Assembly: GCF_014836535.1 (NCBI RefSeq)
Contig: NZ_JACSQP010000006.1
Location: 62,001-126,000, forward strand
Direction of reading: 5' to 3'
DNA: 64,000 nucleotides
Origin: Microbacterium pullorum
GTDB lineage: Bacteria; Actinomycetota; Actinomycetes; Actinomycetales; Microbacteriaceae
In this document: piece by piece, positions 17,648 through 25,592 of the stretch
Position numbering within the stretch: the stretch's first letter is position 1
Layout: each line of letters opens with the position of its first letter
The notes under the pieces: generated by a model
The model's database searches: none
What the model was told of the DNA's origin: nothing
The model's input: only the letters and a program-made list of their open reading frames with translations
Program-made: the position numbers and the translations under genes

Positions 17648-18864
17648 TCGACGCGGGCGCGCAGGGTCTGCACGCCGTCCCACACGGCATCGGCGGTTTC
17701 ACGCTTGGTGCCGCTGAACTCGGCGGCGACCTCGCCCTCGGACCCGACGATCACGATCGCGTTGTGGTCGGCTTCGAACCCGGCCCGCCAGCCCACCTCG
17801 TTGACGACGAGCAGGTCCACGCCCTTGCGGGCGCGTTTGCGGCGCGCGCGCTCGAGCCGTGCGACGGCGTCGGGCTCGGTCTCGGCGGCGAAGGCCACGA
17901 CCGTCTGCCCGGCCGGCCGGTGCGCGGCGAGCCCGGCGACGATGTCGGGGTTCTCGACGAGTTCGAGGGTGAGCGTGCCGTCGCCGCCCTCCTTCGTGAG
18001 CTTGGTGTCGGAGACCCGCGCCGGGCGGTAGTCGGCGACGGCCGCCGCCATCACGACGACCTGCGCCCCGGCGGCGGCCGCGGTGACGGCGTGCTGCAGT
18101 TCCAGGGCGGTGCCGACCCGGGTGATGTCGATGCGACGATGAGCGGATGCCGCCGCCAGCGCGTCGGCGTCCATGTGCGCCGCCACCAGCGTGACCTCGG
18201 CGCCGCGGTCGGCCGCCGCGATCGCCAGCTGCGCCCCCTGACGCCCGCTGGAGCGGTTGCCGAGGAACCGCACCGGATCGAGCGGTTCGCGCGTGCCGCC
18301 CGCGGTGACCACGACCCGAAGTCCTGTGAGGTCGTTGCGGGCGCCGGCGATCGCCAGGGCCCGAGCGGCGATCTCGTCGGGCTCGCTCATGCGCCCGGGG
18401 CCGGAGTCGGTGCCGGTGAGGGCTCCCGACGCCGGGCCGACGAGGTGCACCCCGCGTTCGCGCAGCACGGCGACGCTGTGCTGAGTGGCGGGATGCTCCC
18501 ACATCTCGGTGTGCATCGCGGGGGCCACGACCACCGGTGCCCGCGCGGCGAGCAGGGTGGTGCCCAGCAGGTCGTCGGCGAGCCCGGCCGCCATCTTGGC
18601 GAGGGTGTTGGCCGTCGCCGGTGCGATGATGACGAGGTCGGCGCGCTGCCCGAGTGCGACGTGACGCACCCGTGCGACGTCATCGTGCACCGATGTGGTG
18701 ACCGGGTTGCGGCTGATCGCCTCCCACGTGGGCAGGCCCACGAACCGCAGCGCGTCGTCGGTCGGAATCACCTGCACGTCATGACCGTTGAGAATGAGGA
18801 GGCGCACGAGATGCACCGTCTTGTAGGCGGCGATGCCACCGGTCACTCCGACCACCACGAACAC
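17644..18864 (-). CDS. coaBC: Bifunctional phosphopantothenoylcysteine decarboxylase/phosphopantothenate-cysteine ligase
   Basis: CoaBC joins cysteine to 4'-phosphopantothenate and decarboxylates the product in coenzyme A synthesis. The 406-residue protein has the N-terminal flavoprotein (CoaC) half with GVTGGIAAYK, APATANTLAKMAAGLADDL and PAMHTEMW, followed by the CoaB half with VTAGGTREPLDPVRFLGN-RSSG and a Rossmann-like region ending in VAFAAETE and VNEV. The PxMNxxMW motif reads PAMHTEMW, a variant I recall from other actinobacterial CoaBC. AAGAAT lies six bases before the GTG start (possible leaderless transcript). Confidence 0.94.
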   Translation of the reverse strand: MFVVVGVTGGIAAYKTVHLVRLLILNGHDVQVIPTDDALRFVGLPTWEAISRNPVTTSVHDDVARVRHVALGQRADLVIIAPATANTLAKMAAGLADDLLGTTLLAARAPVVVAPAMHTEMWEHPATQHSVAVLRERGVHLVGPASGALTGTDSGPGRMSEPDEIAARALAIAGARNDLTGLRVVVTAGGTREPLDPVRFLGNRSSGRQGAQLAIAAADRGAEVTLVAAHMDADALAAASAHRRIDITRVGTALELQHAVTAAAAGAQVVVMAAAVADYRPARVSDTKLTKEGGDGTLTLELVENPDIVAGLAAHRPAGQTVVAFAAETEPDAVARLERARRKRARKGVDLLVVNEVGWRAGFEADHNAIVIVGSEGEVAAEFSGTKRETADAVWDGVQTLRARVD

Positions 18865-18914
18865 GGCTCGATTCTTGCATGCGCACGGCCGACCGGCCGG
18901 GAGAGGGGAACGCG

Positions 18915-19661
18915 ATGTGCACGGTGATCGTGCGGGTGCCCGAGCGGGCCGATGAGGCGGTGCGGCTGATCGCGGTGCGCGATGAGGACCCCACCCGCTC
19001 CTGGGAGCCCCTCGGAACCTGGTGGCCCGAGGCCTACCCCGACACCGTGGGTGTGCGTGACAACCGCGCGGGCGGCGCGTGGCTGGCCGCCGACCTCGCG
19101 GCGCACCGGCTGGCGGTCGTGCTCAACCGCGCCGACCTCTCCGACCGCGGCGATGACGAGGTCACCACGCGTGGGCACCTCGCGCTGGAGGCCGCCGCCG
19201 GTCGCCCACCCGCAGCCGAGCCCACCACCCGGGGTTTCAACCTCGTCGAGGTGACGCCCGGCACGGTGCGCGTCGTGTCGTGGGACGGCCGGCAGCGTCG
19301 CGAGCAGACGCTCGCCCCCGGCATCCACATGGTCGCGCACGACGAGGTCGATGACCCCGCCACGCCTCGGATCGCCGCCTGGCTCGACCGGTTCCGCGAC
19401 GCCGGGCCGTCCGCCGACGCCCGGGACTGGTTCGATGCCTGGCTCGACGTGCTCGACGCGTCGGCGGCGCTGGCGCCCCAGGACGACCGCGCCATCGTGC
19501 GCGACAATCGGCCCTTCGGCTACCCCACCCAGTCGCTGCTGCTGTGCCTCGCGAGCGTCGACCGCGACGGCGTCGACGTGCGGTACGGCGAGTTCGACGA
19601 GCCGGGGCACTGGCAGCGCGCCGCGGTCGGCCAGGTCACAGCCGCGTCCACGCCTCGCTGA
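18915..19661 (+). CDS. NRDE (TANGO2-like) family protein
   Basis: The 248-residue protein begins MCTVIVRVPE, so Cys2 becomes N-terminal after methionine removal. It continues with LIAVRDEDPTR and NRAGGAWLAADL, close to the N-R-D-E signature (here V-R-D-E). NRDE proteins have an Ntn-hydrolase-like arrangement and include eukaryotic TANGO2; the substrate is unknown. GGGAGAGGGG precedes the ATG by five bases, supporting this start over an earlier ATG at 18879. The 3' end overlaps the convergent aminotransferase gene by 26 bases. Confidence 0.8.
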   Translation: MCTVIVRVPERADEAVRLIAVRDEDPTRSWEPLGTWWPEAYPDTVGVRDNRAGGAWLAADLAAHRLAVVLNRADLSDRGDDEVTTRGHLALEAAAGRPPAAEPTTRGFNLVEVTPGTVRVVSWDGRQRREQTLAPGIHMVAHDEVDDPATPRIAAWLDRFRDAGPSADARDWFDAWLDVLDASAALAPQDDRAIVRDNRPFGYPTQSLLLCLASVDRDGVDVRYGEFDEPGHWQRAAVGQVTAASTPR

Positions 19662-21033
19662 GCACGCCCCGCAGGATCTGCTCGATCTCGTCGAACTCCG
19701 TCTGCCCGATCGTCAGCGGCGGCGCCAGCTGCACGACGGGGTCGCCGCGGTCGTCGGCGCGGCAGTACAGACCCGCGTCGTACAGCGCCGTCGAGAGGAA
19801 TCCGCGCAGCAGCCGCTCCGACTCGTCGGCGTCGAACGTCTCGCGCGTCGCCTTGTCCTTGACCAGCTCGATGCCGAAGAAATAGCCGTCGCCGCGCACA
19901 TCGCCGACGATCGGCAGGTCGGTGAGCTTCTCGAGCGTCGCGCGGAAGGCGGGGGAGTTCTCGCGCACGCGTTCGTTGAGGCGCTCCTCGTCGAAGATGT
20001 CGAGGTTCTCCAGCGCCACCGCGGCCGACACCGGGTGACCGGCGAACGTGTAGCCGTGGGGGAACGACACGTCGCCGTGGGCGAAGGGCTCGTAGAGGCG
20101 CTCGCTCACGATCGTGCCGCCCAGCGGCGCGTACCCGCTCGTGGCCGCCTTGGCGAAGGTGATCATGTCGGGCTGGTAGCCGTAGGCGGTGCACGCGAAC
20201 GTCTCGCCGATGCGCCCGAACGCGCAGATCACCTCGTCGCTGACCAGCAGCACATCGTGCCGGTCGCAGATCTCCCGCACGCGGGCGAAGTAACCCGGCG
20301 GTGGCGGGAAGCAGCCGCCGGAGTTCTGCACCGGCTCGAGGAAGACGGCGGCGACGGTGTCGGGTCCCTCGAACAGGATCATCTCCTCGATGCGGTCCGC
20401 CGCCCACACGCCGAACTCGTCATCGGTCGTGCCGGTGAAACCCGCTTCGGCGGCACGGTACCGGTTGGTGTTGGGCACCCGGAACCCGCCGGGGGTGATC
20501 GGCTCGAACATCTGCTTCATGCCGGGGAGCCCCGTGATCGCGAGCGCCCCCTGCGGCGTGCCGTGGTAGGCGATGGCGCGGGAGATCACCTTGTGCTTGC
20601 CGGGTTTGCCGACGAGCTTGAAGTAGTGCTTGGCGAGTTTGAACGCCGTCTCGACCGCCTCGCCGCCTCCCGTGGAGAAGAACACGTGATCGAGGTCGCC
20701 CGGCGCCAGGTGCGCCAGCCGGGCCGCCAGTTCGATCGCGGCCGGATGGGCATAGGACCAGATGGGGAAGAAGGCCAGCTGCTCGGCCTGGCGGGCCCCG
20801 GCCGCGGCGAGGCGTGCGCGTCCGTGGCCGGCGTTGACGACGAACAGCCCCGACAGGCCGTCGAGGTACCGCTTGCCCGCGGAATCCCAGATGTGATGGC
20901 CCTCGCCGCGCACGATGATCGGCACCCCGGGCCCGTCGGTCATCACCGACTGCCGGGCGAAGTGCATCCACAGGTGGTCCCGGGCCAGCGCCTGCAGTTC
21001 TGCCTCGGTACGGGTGCGGCGGTCGGTCGGCAT
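19636..21033 (-). CDS. Class-III pyridoxal-phosphate aminotransferase
   Basis: The 465-residue protein is a fold-type I, class-III transaminase: YLDGLSGLFVVNAGHGRARL, FFSTGGGEAVETAFKLA, AYHGTP, LVSDEVICAFGRIG and MITFAKAATSGYAPLGG, where Lys295 would hold the cofactor. Family members transfer amino groups from beta-alanine, GABA, putrescine or other omega-amines to pyruvate or 2-oxoglutarate; the specificity cannot be read here. GAGGGAG precedes the ATG. Neighbouring regulators do not clearly point to a substrate. Confidence 0.92.
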   Translation of the reverse strand: MPTDRRTRTEAELQALARDHLWMHFARQSVMTDGPGVPIIVRGEGHHIWDSAGKRYLDGLSGLFVVNAGHGRARLAAAGARQAEQLAFFPIWSYAHPAAIELAARLAHLAPGDLDHVFFSTGGGEAVETAFKLAKHYFKLVGKPGKHKVISRAIAYHGTPQGALAITGLPGMKQMFEPITPGGFRVPNTNRYRAAEAGFTGTTDDEFGVWAADRIEEMILFEGPDTVAAVFLEPVQNSGGCFPPPPGYFARVREICDRHDVLLVSDEVICAFGRIGETFACTAYGYQPDMITFAKAATSGYAPLGGTIVSERLYEPFAHGDVSFPHGYTFAGHPVSAAVALENLDIFDEERLNERVRENSPAFRATLEKLTDLPIVGDVRGDGYFFGIELVKDKATRETFDADESERLLRGFLSTALYDAGLYCRADDRGDPVVQLAPPLTIGQTEFDEIEQILRGVLSEAWTRL

Positions 21034-21063
21034 GACGGCTCCCTCGACGGTGTGGGGCCGACC

Positions 21064-22272
21064 CTACTCCGCCTGCGCCGCCACCCGTACGGGTTCGCCG
21101 CCTGCCGTCGTCGGTGAGGGGTCGCGCAGCAGTGGCTCGAAGGCGGCCTCGGCGGCCCCGACCAGCAGACGGTCCTCCGCCAGCAGGGCGGGACGGATCT
21201 CGACATCCTCGGCGCACGCGGGCATGGCCTGCGCGCGCACGAGTTGCAGCAGTCCGTCGATGTCCTGCGCGGCGAGGGTGGCCAAGAACCCGCCGAGCAC
21301 GACGACGGCGGGGTTGAGCACGTTCACGGCATTGGCCAGCGCCGTGGCGAGGATGCGGCGCTGGCGGGCGACCTCTTCGGTCACGCTCGGCGCGGTGCTC
21401 GCGCCGAGCACGGCGGCGAGCGTCGGCTCGTCGGCCGACGCGAGACCGGCGACCGACAGCAGCCGCGCCCGGCTGACCTCGTCTTCGAGCACGCCCTCGC
21501 CGGCGCGGCGGTCGGTGACGGTGGCGATGCCGGGCCGGTTCTGTCCGAACTCGCCCGCATAGCCTCCGGCGCCGCCGACGGGGATGCCCTGCACGATGAG
21601 GCCGCCGCCGATGCCGCTCGCGCCGCCGTTGAGGTAGACGACGTCGTCGATGCCGCGCGCGGCGCCGAACAGGTGCTCGGCGATGACGCCGAGGCTCGCG
21701 TCGTTGCCGACGGTGGTGGCCAGCCCCGTGGCCTCGGCCACCAGGTCGCGCACCGGGGCGTCGGTCCACTTCAGGTGGGGCGCGGTGCGCACGAGGCCGT
21801 CCCCGGTGCGCACGAGTCCCGGCACCGCGAGGCCCACGCCCACGATCCGCGCGCCGGCGAGCGCGTCGGACCGCCACGCCGCGACCTGATCGGCCAGCAG
21901 CAGCGCGATCTCCTCGGGGGTGGCGAGGTGGTCGAGTTCGATCCGCACGCGCGTGCGGACGGTGCCGCGCAGGCACACCGCCGCGATCTCGAGCGCATCG
22001 ACCTCGGGGTTGGCGGCGATCGCGACGACGTCGGGCGACGCGGCCACCACAGGGGAGGGGCGACCGACCCTGCCGCCCGTGGCGGGCGCCTGCTCCGCGA
22101 CCAGCTCGAGGCGGACGAGCTCGACGACGAGGTCGGCGATGGTGGAGCGGTTGAGCCCGGTCATCTCGGTCAAGGCGGCACGCGAGAGCGGCCCCTCGCG
22201 ATGGACGAGCCGCAGGAGCCGCGAGAGGTTGCGCTGGCGCACGCCGTCGGCCGGCGCATGGGTGTCGGTCAC
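21064..22272 (-). CDS. ROK family transcriptional regulator (XylR/NagC-type)
   Basis: The 402-residue protein has an N-terminal winged HTH (QRNLSRLLRLVHREGPLSR, ALTEMTGLNRSTIADLVVEL) and a ROK sugar-binding domain (AVPGLVRTGDGLVR, VGNDASLGVIAEHLFGAARG, VYLNGGASGIGGGLI, GGAGGYAGEFGQN). The zinc-binding C-x-C-G-x-x-G-C-x-E motif of ROK kinases is missing, as in many ROK regulators. TACAGT lies six bases before the GTG start (leaderless type). It is divergent from the sugar ABC operon and probably responds to a sugar; xylA carries a candidate XylR-like site at 28997-29012. Confidence 0.9.
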   Translation of the reverse strand: MTDTHAPADGVRQRNLSRLLRLVHREGPLSRAALTEMTGLNRSTIADLVVELVRLELVAEQAPATGGRVGRPSPVVAASPDVVAIAANPEVDALEIAAVCLRGTVRTRVRIELDHLATPEEIALLLADQVAAWRSDALAGARIVGVGLAVPGLVRTGDGLVRTAPHLKWTDAPVRDLVAEATGLATTVGNDASLGVIAEHLFGAARGIDDVVYLNGGASGIGGGLIVQGIPVGGAGGYAGEFGQNRPGIATVTDRRAGEGVLEDEVSRARLLSVAGLASADEPTLAAVLGASTAPSVTEEVARQRRILATALANAVNVLNPAVVVLGGFLATLAAQDIDGLLQLVRAQAMPACAEDVEIRPALLAEDRLLVGAAEAAFEPLLRDPSPTTAGGEPVRVAAQAE

Positions 22273-22320
22273 GGCACAACTGTAGGTGACGGCACCCCTC
22301 CCCCACTCGATTTGTTGCCC

Positions 22321-22349
22321 TTGACCTCAAATGGAGCGCGCCCTAGTCT
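22321..22349 (+). promoter_or_regulatory. Promoter of the sugar ABC/GH3 operon
   Basis: TTGACC (22321-22326), a 17-base spacer and TAGTCT (22344-22349) form a near-consensus housekeeping promoter. It lies 53 bases before the binding-protein start, with a LacI-type palindrome at 22381-22393 between promoter and gene. Confidence 0.7.
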
Positions 22350-22380
22350 GAGCATGATCAGTTCACTTTCGGCGCACGGG

Positions 22381-22393
22381 TCGAAACTTTCGA
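22381..22393. promoter_or_regulatory. LacI-type operator upstream of the ABC/GH3 operon
   Basis: TCGAAACTTTCGA is a perfect 13-bp palindrome with an odd centre, placed downstream of the promoter and just before the ribosome site GAGAGG. A ten-of-thirteen match lies in the promoter of the lacI-type gene at 28937-28949. Confidence 0.65.
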
Positions 22394-22401
22394 GAGGTTC
22401 A

Positions 22402-23700
22402 ATGATGAACACACGCAGCATGGCGCGCCTCGTCGCGTCCGTCGCCGCGGCGGGGCTCGCCGTCGGCGCACTGGCAGGGTGTACCGGGGGAGGCGACGAT
22501 TCCGGCGACTCCGGCGACGGCGTCACCCTCACGTGGTGGCACAACGCCACGAACGGTCCGCTCCCCGACGTCTGGGCAGCCGTGGCCACCGAATTCGAAG
22601 ATGCCAACCCGGGCGTCACCGTCGAGCAGACCGGGTACCAGAACGAAGAGCTGCAGCGCACGCTCATCCCGAACGCGCTGGCGGCCGGAGACCCGCCCGA
22701 CCTCTTCCAGGTGTGGCCCGGCGGCGAACTGCGCGACCAGGTCGCCAACGAGTACCTCATGCCGCTGGACGACCTCATCCCCGAGACGATCGAGTCCGTC
22801 GGCACGACCGTCAACGGCTGGACGGTCGACGGCGCCACCTACGGCGTCCCCTTCACCTTCGGCATCGAGGGCTTCTGGTACAACGCCGACCAGTTCGAAG
22901 AGGCGGGAGTGGAGATCCCGCAGACCTTCGACGAGCTCGTCACCGCGGTCGGCACGCTCCGCGATGCCGGGTTCACCCCGATCGCGGTCGGCGCCGGCGC
23001 CGGCTGGCCCGCCGCGCACTGGTGGTACCAGTTCGCGCTGAAGTCCTGCTCGCCCGAGACCCTCGAAGCGGCCGCGGCCGAGTTCGACTTCACGGACCCG
23101 TGCTGGGTCGAAGCCGGCGAACAGCTGCAGGAGTTCATCGGGATGGAGCCGTTCCAGGACGGCTTCCTCGGCACCGTGCCGCAGGAGGGTGCCGGCAGCT
23201 CGGCGGGCATGATCGCCAACGGTCAGGCGGCCATGGAGCTGATGGGCCACTGGAACGTGGGCACCATCGGCAGCCTCGCGCCCGACGAGGAGGTCCCCGA
23301 GTTCCTCGGCTGGTTCCCGTTCCCGGGCATCGAGGGCGCGGCGGGCGACCCGTCGGCGACGCTCGGCGGCGGCGACGGCTTCGGCTGCTCGGCATCCGCC
23401 CCGCCGGAGTGCGCAGATCTGCTGGCCTACATCATGAGCGAGGACGTGCAGAAGCGCTTCGCCGAGAGCGGCTCGGGAATCCCGACCGTCCCCGCCGCGG
23501 CATCGGCCATCGAGGACGAGAACCTCACCCAGGTCGCACAGGGGCTCGCGGACTCCTCGTTCGTGCAGATCTGGTTCGACACGGCGTTCGGCACCACCGT
23601 CGGCAACGCGATGAACGAGGGCATCGTCAACCTCTTCGCCGGCAACGGCACGCCCGAGGACATCGTCACCCGCATGCAGGACGCGGCGGCAACCCTGTAA
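22402..23700 (+). CDS. Sugar ABC transporter substrate-binding lipoprotein
   Basis: The 432-residue protein has a lipoprotein signal peptide with the lipobox LAGC (Cys27) followed by a flexible GGGDDSGDSGDG linker. It is a family-1 extracellular solute-binding protein (TWWHNATNGPLPDVWAAVA, PNALAAGDPPDLFQVWPGGEL, YGVPFTFGIEGFWYNADQF). Two cysteine pairs (SCSP...DPC and GCSASAPPEC) probably form disulphides outside the cell. ATG 22402 or 22405 could start it; GAGAGG precedes both. It heads an operon with two permeases and a GH3 glycosidase, so it likely binds an oligosaccharide. The importer ATPase is not in the operon and is probably a shared MsiK-type protein elsewhere. Confidence 0.94.
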   Translation: MMNTRSMARLVASVAAAGLAVGALAGCTGGGDDSGDSGDGVTLTWWHNATNGPLPDVWAAVATEFEDANPGVTVEQTGYQNEELQRTLIPNALAAGDPPDLFQVWPGGELRDQVANEYLMPLDDLIPETIESVGTTVNGWTVDGATYGVPFTFGIEGFWYNADQFEEAGVEIPQTFDELVTAVGTLRDAGFTPIAVGAGAGWPAAHWWYQFALKSCSPETLEAAAAEFDFTDPCWVEAGEQLQEFIGMEPFQDGFLGTVPQEGAGSSAGMIANGQAAMELMGHWNVGTIGSLAPDEEVPEFLGWFPFPGIEGAAGDPSATLGGGDGFGCSASAPPECADLLAYIMSEDVQKRFAESGSGIPTVPAAASAIEDENLTQVAQGLADSSFVQIWFDTAFGTTVGNAMNEGIVNLFAGNGTPEDIVTRMQDAAATL

Positions 23701-24692
23701 TGACCGCCGTCACCACGCCCGGGCCCGCGGTCTCCGCGGGCCCGGGGCCCATCCAGCGCACGCGCGCACGATCGGGCCAGGGCCGCAAACGGCTCGAGAT
23801 CGTGCTGTTCATGACCCCGGCGCTCGTGCTGTTCATCGGGTTCGTGATCCTGCCCGTCGTGCTCGCCGCCGTGTACAGCCTCTACAACCTGCCCGCCGCC
23901 TTCCGCTGGGAGCACCTCGCCGACCCCGACCGCTTCATCGGGCTCGACAACTACACGCGCGCCCTCGGCACCCCCGAGTTCCAGCGCTCCATCGCCAACA
24001 CGTTCTTCATCGCCGCGATGTCGCTCGTCGTGCAGGGACCGCTGGCCATCGCGATCGCCCTGCTGCTGAACCGCCGCATGAAGGGTCGCGGCGTCTTCCG
24101 CCTGCTCATCTTCGTCCCCTACGTGCTGGCGGAGGTCATCGCCGGTCTCGCCTGGAAGCTGCTGCTGCAGCCGGGCGGCGGCGTCAACGCGCTGCTCGAA
24201 GGATTCGGGCTGGGGTTCCTCCGTCAGAACTGGCTGGCCGACCCCGACATCGCGCTGTGGACCATCTTCTTCATCCTCACGTGGAAGTACATCGGCTTCG
24301 CCATCCTGCTCATGCTCGCCGGGCTGCAGGGCGTTCCGGAGGAGCTCGCCGAGGCCGCGCAGATCGACGGGGCCTCGTGGTGGCAGACCCAGCGCTACAT
24401 CACGCTGCCGCTCCTGGCCCCCACGATCCGCATCTGGGCGTTCCTGTCGATCATCGGGTCGCTGCAGGTGTTCGACATGATCTGGGTCACCGTCGCCCCG
24501 GCGATCCGCCGCATCTCCACCGAGAGCATGGCGACCTACATGGTGCAGCAGGGCCAGTTCGCCGGGCAGCCCGGCTACGGCAGCGCCATCGCCGTCATCC
24601 TCTTCGTCATCTCACTCGTCGTCGCCCTGGTCTATCAGCGCATCGCGCTGCGCCGGGACCTCGCCGGAGCCATCACCCGAGGGGTGCAGTAG
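23700..24692 (+). CDS. Sugar ABC transporter permease (MalF/UgpA-type)
   Basis: The 330-residue protein has six membrane helices after a 40-residue N-terminal tail and the permease signature EELAEAAQIDGASWWQTQRY (EAA loop) that docks the ATPase. The ATG overlaps the binding-protein stop (TAATG). The stop is directly followed by the second permease ATG. It forms the membrane channel of the operon's importer. Confidence 0.95.
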   Translation: MTAVTTPGPAVSAGPGPIQRTRARSGQGRKRLEIVLFMTPALVLFIGFVILPVVLAAVYSLYNLPAAFRWEHLADPDRFIGLDNYTRALGTPEFQRSIANTFFIAAMSLVVQGPLAIAIALLLNRRMKGRGVFRLLIFVPYVLAEVIAGLAWKLLLQPGGGVNALLEGFGLGFLRQNWLADPDIALWTIFFILTWKYIGFAILLMLAGLQGVPEELAEAAQIDGASWWQTQRYITLPLLAPTIRIWAFLSIIGSLQVFDMIWVTVAPAIRRISTESMATYMVQQGQFAGQPGYGSAIAVILFVISLVVALVYQRIALRRDLAGAITRGVQ

Positions 24693-25592
24693 ATGTCCGC
24701 CACCACCGCCGTCGCCGTCGAGCCCCGCCCGCCCGAGCCGCAGCCGGCGCGTCCGGCGCGCGTGTTCGACTGGGGCCAGCCGTTCGTCTACCTCGTCGCC
24801 CTCGTCGTCGCCGCGATCGCCGTCGGCCCCGTGCTGTACGTGTTCGTCGGCGGGTTCCGCACGACGATCGACCTCAACGCCAACCCGGCAGGGCTGCCCG
24901 ACCCCTGGGTGTTCGACAACTGGGCGGCCGTGCTCACCGCGCCGCGGTTCTGGGGGAACGTCGCCGCGAGCATCATCCTCGCCGCAGCCACCACCGCCGG
25001 CGTCGTCGTCGCGGGTCTCATGGCCGCGTTCGTCATCGCCCGCTACGACTTCCGCGGCCGCCGGGGGCTGTACACGCTCTTCGCCGCGGGCCTCATGTTC
25101 CCCCTCACGGTCGCGGCCCTCCCGCTCACGCTGCTGCTGCGCACGCTCGGCCTGCACGGCACCTACCTCGGCGTCATCATCCCCGGCATCGCCTTCGCCC
25201 TGCCGACGACGATCATCATCCTGGTGCCGTTCCTGCGCGCGATCCCCGACGAGCTCGAGGAAGCCGCGCGCATCGACGGCGCCACCCGCATCGGGTTCTT
25301 CTGGCGCATCCTGCTGCCGCTGTCCAAACCCGGGCTCGTGACCGTGGGCATCCTCGCCTTCGTCGCCAGCTGGAACGGCTACCTGCTGCCGCTTCTCGTG
25401 ATCAGCACGGGCTCGCTGCCGCAGGAATGGTGGCCGCTGCCGCTCGGGGTCACCCAGTTCTCCTCCCAGTACTCACAGAACACCGGAGCCGTCTTGGCCT
25501 ACACCTCACTCGCCATGATCCCCGCCCTCGTCTTCTTCCTGCTCGCCGAGAAACGCATCGTCGGCGGCCTCACCGGGGCGGTGAAGGGATGA
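24693..25592 (+). CDS. Sugar ABC transporter permease (MalG/UgpE-type)
   Basis: The 299-residue protein has six hydrophobic helices and the EAA loop IPDELEEAARIDGATRIGF, typical of MalG-type permeases. The start is immediately adjacent to the preceding stop, and its stop overlaps the GH3 start (ATGA). It pairs with the upstream permease. Confidence 0.95.
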   Translation: MSATTAVAVEPRPPEPQPARPARVFDWGQPFVYLVALVVAAIAVGPVLYVFVGGFRTTIDLNANPAGLPDPWVFDNWAAVLTAPRFWGNVAASIILAAATTAGVVVAGLMAAFVIARYDFRGRRGLYTLFAAGLMFPLTVAALPLTLLLRTLGLHGTYLGVIIPGIAFALPTTIIILVPFLRAIPDELEEAARIDGATRIGFFWRILLPLSKPGLVTVGILAFVASWNGYLLPLLVISTGSLPQEWWPLPLGVTQFSSQYSQNTGAVLAYTSLAMIPALVFFLLAEKRIVGGLTGAVKG